DNA of 64,000 nucleotides from Olivibacter domesticus (GTDB taxonomy: Bacteria > Bacteroidota > Bacteroidia > Sphingobacteriales > Sphingobacteriaceae), in assembly GCF_900109575.1 (NCBI RefSeq), contig NZ_FOAF01000001.1:2017662-2081661 (forward strand), in the 5' to 3' direction. The notes under the pieces are model-generated. The model ran no database searches. It worked only from the letters and a program-made list of their open reading frames with translations, and was not told where the DNA came from. A program made the position numbers and the translations under genes. Below are positions 61,210-64,000 of the stretch, one piece after another; the stretch's first letter is position 1, and each line of letters starts with the position of its first letter.

Positions 61210-63375
61210 ATGGGCAAGAAAGTTAAACAAAGAGATATAACTGATTGTGGAGCAGCCTGCATAGCTTCCGTTGCTGCCCACTACAAACTAGCTATTTCTG
61301 TAGCTAATATAAGGCAACTTGCGAGCACCGATAAAAAAGGGACCAACATACTTGGCCTGTTGGAAGCCGCCGAAAAATTAGGATTTGAGGCAAAAGGTGT
61401 AAGAGGATCTTTTGAAAGTTTATTTAAAATACCTAAACCCGCCATTGCACATATAGTAGTTGAAGGAGTTTTACAACATTACGTAGTAATCTACAAGGTA
61501 AGCAAAAGATTTGTCGAGGTGATGGATCCCTTGGATGGTATGACTCATAAAAAATCACATGAAGATTTCAAAAAGATCTGGACAGGTGCGCTCGTTCTGT
61601 TAATTCCCTCCGAAGCCTTCCAAAAAGGAAAAAAGACGGCCTCCGTGCGAAGTCGATTTTGGAATTTAATGAAACCTCAAACAAGCACACTTATTCAGGT
61701 ATTATTTGGGGCCATTATATACACTATACTTGGACTCTCCACCGCTGTTTTTGTACAAAAGATTGTAGATTTTGTGTTGGTTGATGGCAATATTAATTTG
61801 CTAAACCTTATGAGTATTATGATGATCGTAATATTAGGTTTTCAGCTATTCATAGGAGCAACAAAAACAGTCTTTACGCTAAAAATGGGTCAGATTATTG
61901 ATTCCCAACTTATCTTAGGCTACTACAAACATCTTTTAACACTCCCTCAAAAATTTTTCGATACCATGCGTGTCGGAGAGGTTATTTCCAGAATAAATGA
62001 TGCTGTAAAAATAAGAGTGTTTTTAAATGATGTTAGTGTAAATTTCCTCGTAAACATCTTCATTGTTACCTTTTCATTTCTGATGATGTTCACATATTAT
62101 TGGAAGTTAGGTCTACTTATGCTTACCGTCATTCCACTGTATCTTTTAGTATATTTCATTGCCAATAAGCTCAACAGAAAAGTGCAGCGAACACTTATGG
62201 AAGATTCCGCAGAGCTGGAATCTCAATTAGTAGAAAGCCTGAATGCGGTTCGTACCATCAAACAATTCGGCGCTGAATCTTATGCGAATGAAAAAACCGA
62301 AACTAGATTTGTCAAATTATTAAAAACAGGTTATCAATCAAACCTAAACACACTTTTTGCTAGTACTTCATCTGAATTCATATCCCGCTTAATCACCATT
62401 GCTCTCCTATGGGTAGGGGCTACCTATGTATTAAAAAATCAAATCACACCTGGAGAACTTTTATCGTTTTATACACTTATCAGCTATTTTACGACACCTG
62501 TCACTGCTTTAATAAACATGAATAAGACGGTGCAAGATGCTGCTATTGCCACTGATCGATTATTTGAAATTTTAGATCTTGAATGTGAAGAGGATAATAG
62601 CGATATCGAACTGACTAAAGACAAAATAGGTGATATTCAATTTAAAAATATATCTTTTAGATATGGAAGCCGAGCGAATGTTTTTGATGATTTGTCTCTC
62701 AATATACAAAAAGCAAAATTTACGGCAATCGTCGGCGAAAGTGGTTCAGGGAAATCAACACTCATTTCCATTTTGCAACATATTTATCCCGTACAAGGGG
62801 GAACGATAACTATTGGAAAATATGATCTAAAGCATATTAAAAATGCTTCTCTACGGCAAATCGTTTCTGTTGTACCACAACATATTGACTTGTTTTCAGG
62901 GAATGTTGCATCAAATATTGCGCTTGGCGATTATACTCCCGATATGCAAAGAATTATTGATATTACTACTCAACTCGGAATAATTGACTTCATTGAATCT
63001 TTACCTCAAGGATTCTACACAAACATCGGCGAAAATGGTTTATCCCTATCTGGTGGTCAACGACAACGAATTGCGATTGCACGAGCGCTGTATCGTAACC
63101 CTGAAATATTAATTTTAGATGAAGCTACCTCCTCTTTGGACTCCACTTCAGAAAAATTTGTTTTAAATACGATCGATCATTTAAAAAGAGATAACAAAAC
63201 AATTATTGTCATAGCGCATAGGTTAAGTACCTTATATAATGCCGATAAAATTATTGTATTAGATAAAGGAAAAGTAATTGAACAAGGAACCCATCAAGAA
63301 TTGCTTTTGACGGATAATTCTATGTATTCAAATTTATGGAAGCTGCAATCGCAACAATTAATTCTTAAGAATTGA
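61210..63375 (+). CDS. C39-peptidase-containing ABC exporter (PCAT)
   Basis: A 721-residue processing exporter. The C39 domain (1-140) has oxyanion Q7, nucleophile C13 in TDCGAAC, H90 in LQHYVVIYK and D106 in MDPLDG, so it should be active. Six membrane helices (about 155-440) follow, then the ATPase: Walker A GESGSGKST (about 508-516), LSGGQRQR (about 613) and LILDEATSSLD (about 634). It cleaves double-glycine leaders and exports the product with the HlyD protein. The substrate is almost certainly the small peptide 1.4 kb upstream. Confidence 0.96.
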   Translation: MGKKVKQRDITDCGAACIASVAAHYKLAISVANIRQLASTDKKGTNILGLLEAAEKLGFEAKGVRGSFESLFKIPKPAIAHIVVEGVLQHYVVIYKVSKRFVEVMDPLDGMTHKKSHEDFKKIWTGALVLLIPSEAFQKGKKTASVRSRFWNLMKPQTSTLIQVLFGAIIYTILGLSTAVFVQKIVDFVLVDGNINLLNLMSIMMIVILGFQLFIGATKTVFTLKMGQIIDSQLILGYYKHLLTLPQKFFDTMRVGEVISRINDAVKIRVFLNDVSVNFLVNIFIVTFSFLMMFTYYWKLGLLMLTVIPLYLLVYFIANKLNRKVQRTLMEDSAELESQLVESLNAVRTIKQFGAESYANEKTETRFVKLLKTGYQSNLNTLFASTSSEFISRLITIALLWVGATYVLKNQITPGELLSFYTLISYFTTPVTALINMNKTVQDAAIATDRLFEILDLECEEDNSDIELTKDKIGDIQFKNISFRYGSRANVFDDLSLNIQKAKFTAIVGESGSGKSTLISILQHIYPVQGGTITIGKYDLKHIKNASLRQIVSVVPQHIDLFSGNVASNIALGDYTPDMQRIIDITTQLGIIDFIESLPQGFYTNIGENGLSLSGGQRQRIAIARALYRNPEILILDEATSSLDSTSEKFVLNTIDHLKRDNKTIIVIAHRLSTLYNADKIIVLDKGKVIEQGTHQELLLTDNSMYSNLWKLQSQQLILKN

Positions 63376-63414
63376 TCACTGTCAAAGATCAAGTTATTTT
63401 ATAACTATTTTTGC

Positions 63415-64000
63415 TTATTGGATTAAAATTGGCTCATCAACTATAGGTTTTTGCATTTTCTTGCGTAATATTTTATTCTTCCACCTCATAAAAGGGTGTT
63501 CTATTATACGATTTAGTAATAAAGCAACCAAAATGGAGATAAAGGCACAAATCAAAACGCGCCAATTACTATTGCTCGGAATGCCTAAATGATCAAGCGG
63601 TCTTTGCAAGAGATGATTTAAAAATTTATGACATAGGTAAACGCCATAAGAAAGGGCGGCGATAAGGGTACTTAGTTTCCATCTGAGACGGTATAAAAAA
63701 CAAGATGGACACAACACCGCAAGCACCATGAAGCCATATGATACAGCGATCAGCGGATATCCAATTAGCGTCGGCCAAAAATCTAACCTATCATTTTTCA
63801 AGAAAAAATAAGCTATTGTAATTAATATTACTCCTACTATAAATAACCTATTCCCCCATTTTGCCAATCGCTTCTTTACTTCTGGATAGAAAGTTAAAAG
63901 AGCCGCAATGCTAACACCCACTAATAAACCATCCAAACGATTGTATGTCGGGTAATACACCCATTTATTATAAGTAACAAATCTACCTTCAGTTATACCG
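63415..64000 (-). CDS. Membrane acyltransferase, C-terminal part (cut by window edge)
   Basis: The minus-strand frame continues past the right edge without a stop; the GTG at 63960 is probably internal, since RFVTYNKWVYYPTYNRLDGL reads through it. Several hydrophobic helices and a basic C-terminus fit the acyltransferase_3/OafA family, which transfers acyl groups to surface glycans or peptides. About 195 residues are visible of a usual 350-400. It converges on the exporter gene and may be unrelated to it. The catalytic N-terminal His motif lies outside. Confidence 0.85.
   Translation of the reverse strand, partial: GITEGRFVTYNKWVYYPTYNRLDGLLVGVSIAALLTFYPEVKKRLAKWGNRLFIVGVILITIAYFFLKNDRLDFWPTLIGYPLIAVSYGFMVLAVLCPSCFLYRLRWKLSTLIAALSYGVYLCHKFLNHLLQRPLDHLGIPSNSNWRVLICAFISILVALLLNRIIEHPFMRWKNKILRKKMQKPIVDEPILIQ

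Overview
The window looks like chromosome from an AT-rich member of the Bacteroidota, probably Sphingobacteriaceae (Olivibacter, Sphingobacterium or Pedobacter-like). The reasons are a SusC/SusD pair, a GLPGLI-family protein, DUF4349 and DUF2807 proteins, CxPxR sulfatases, very few Shine-Dalgarno sequences, and several promoters with the Bacteroidota pattern TTTG-N19/20-TAnnTTTG. I see no rRNA, tRNA, CRISPR array, transposase or phage gene. Genus placement is inference.

Layout. 1-3.2 kb: a PAP2 phosphatase (cut by the window edge), an exported YceI-like protein flanked by two copies of a small-RNA-like hairpin module, and an exported metallophosphoesterase. 3.2-5.9 kb: a peroxide-stress unit, with OxyR (both redox cysteines at 199 and 208) divergent from an esterase-osmC operon that has a textbook promoter. 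5.9-24.5 kb: a carbohydrate utilisation locus. It holds a sugar/H+ symporter, SusC, SusD, a GH2-type lipoprotein, a GH36 alpha-galactosidase, aldose 1-epimerase, a DUF5107-TPR protein, an AraC regulator and a sialate-O-acetylesterase-like enzyme. Together they suggest uptake and stepwise removal of galactosyl and acetyl groups from an oligosaccharide. 25-27.5 kb: a frameshifted SDR gene and three small soluble proteins (RibD/DHFR-like, VOC, DinB).

27.5-33.6 kb: a two-component system divergent from a GLPGLI protein and an outer-membrane receptor-like barrel. The intergenic region carries TTAAC half-sites spaced one helical turn apart, a likely response-regulator binding array. 33.6-41.8 kb: an O-methyltransferase, a DUF2807 protein, an M14 carboxypeptidase, two arylsulfatases with a LacI-type operator upstream, and a LysR regulator. 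41.8-46.2 kb: a FabF-type ketosynthase divergent from an HxlR regulator through overlapping promoters, a small beta-barrel protein, a 2H phosphoesterase, a hairpin-rich noncoding stretch and a DUF4349 lipoprotein. 46.2-53.4 kb: a complete efflux operon (TetR, TolC-like, HlyD-like, two ABC ATPases, two ABC-2 permeases; YbhGFSR-like) with two identical 14-bp palindromes in the control region.

53.6-59.3 kb: small accessory proteins, including a cold-shock-domain fusion and an ATP-cone/PD-(D/E)XK nuclease. 59.6-63.4 kb: the strongest candidate for an undescribed system. A 64-residue double-glycine-leader peptide is followed by a hairpin, a membrane-fusion protein and a C39-peptidase ABC exporter with an intact catalytic triad. 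This is a bacteriocin-like or signal-peptide secretion cassette with no recognisable modification or immunity gene. The window ends inside an acyltransferase gene.
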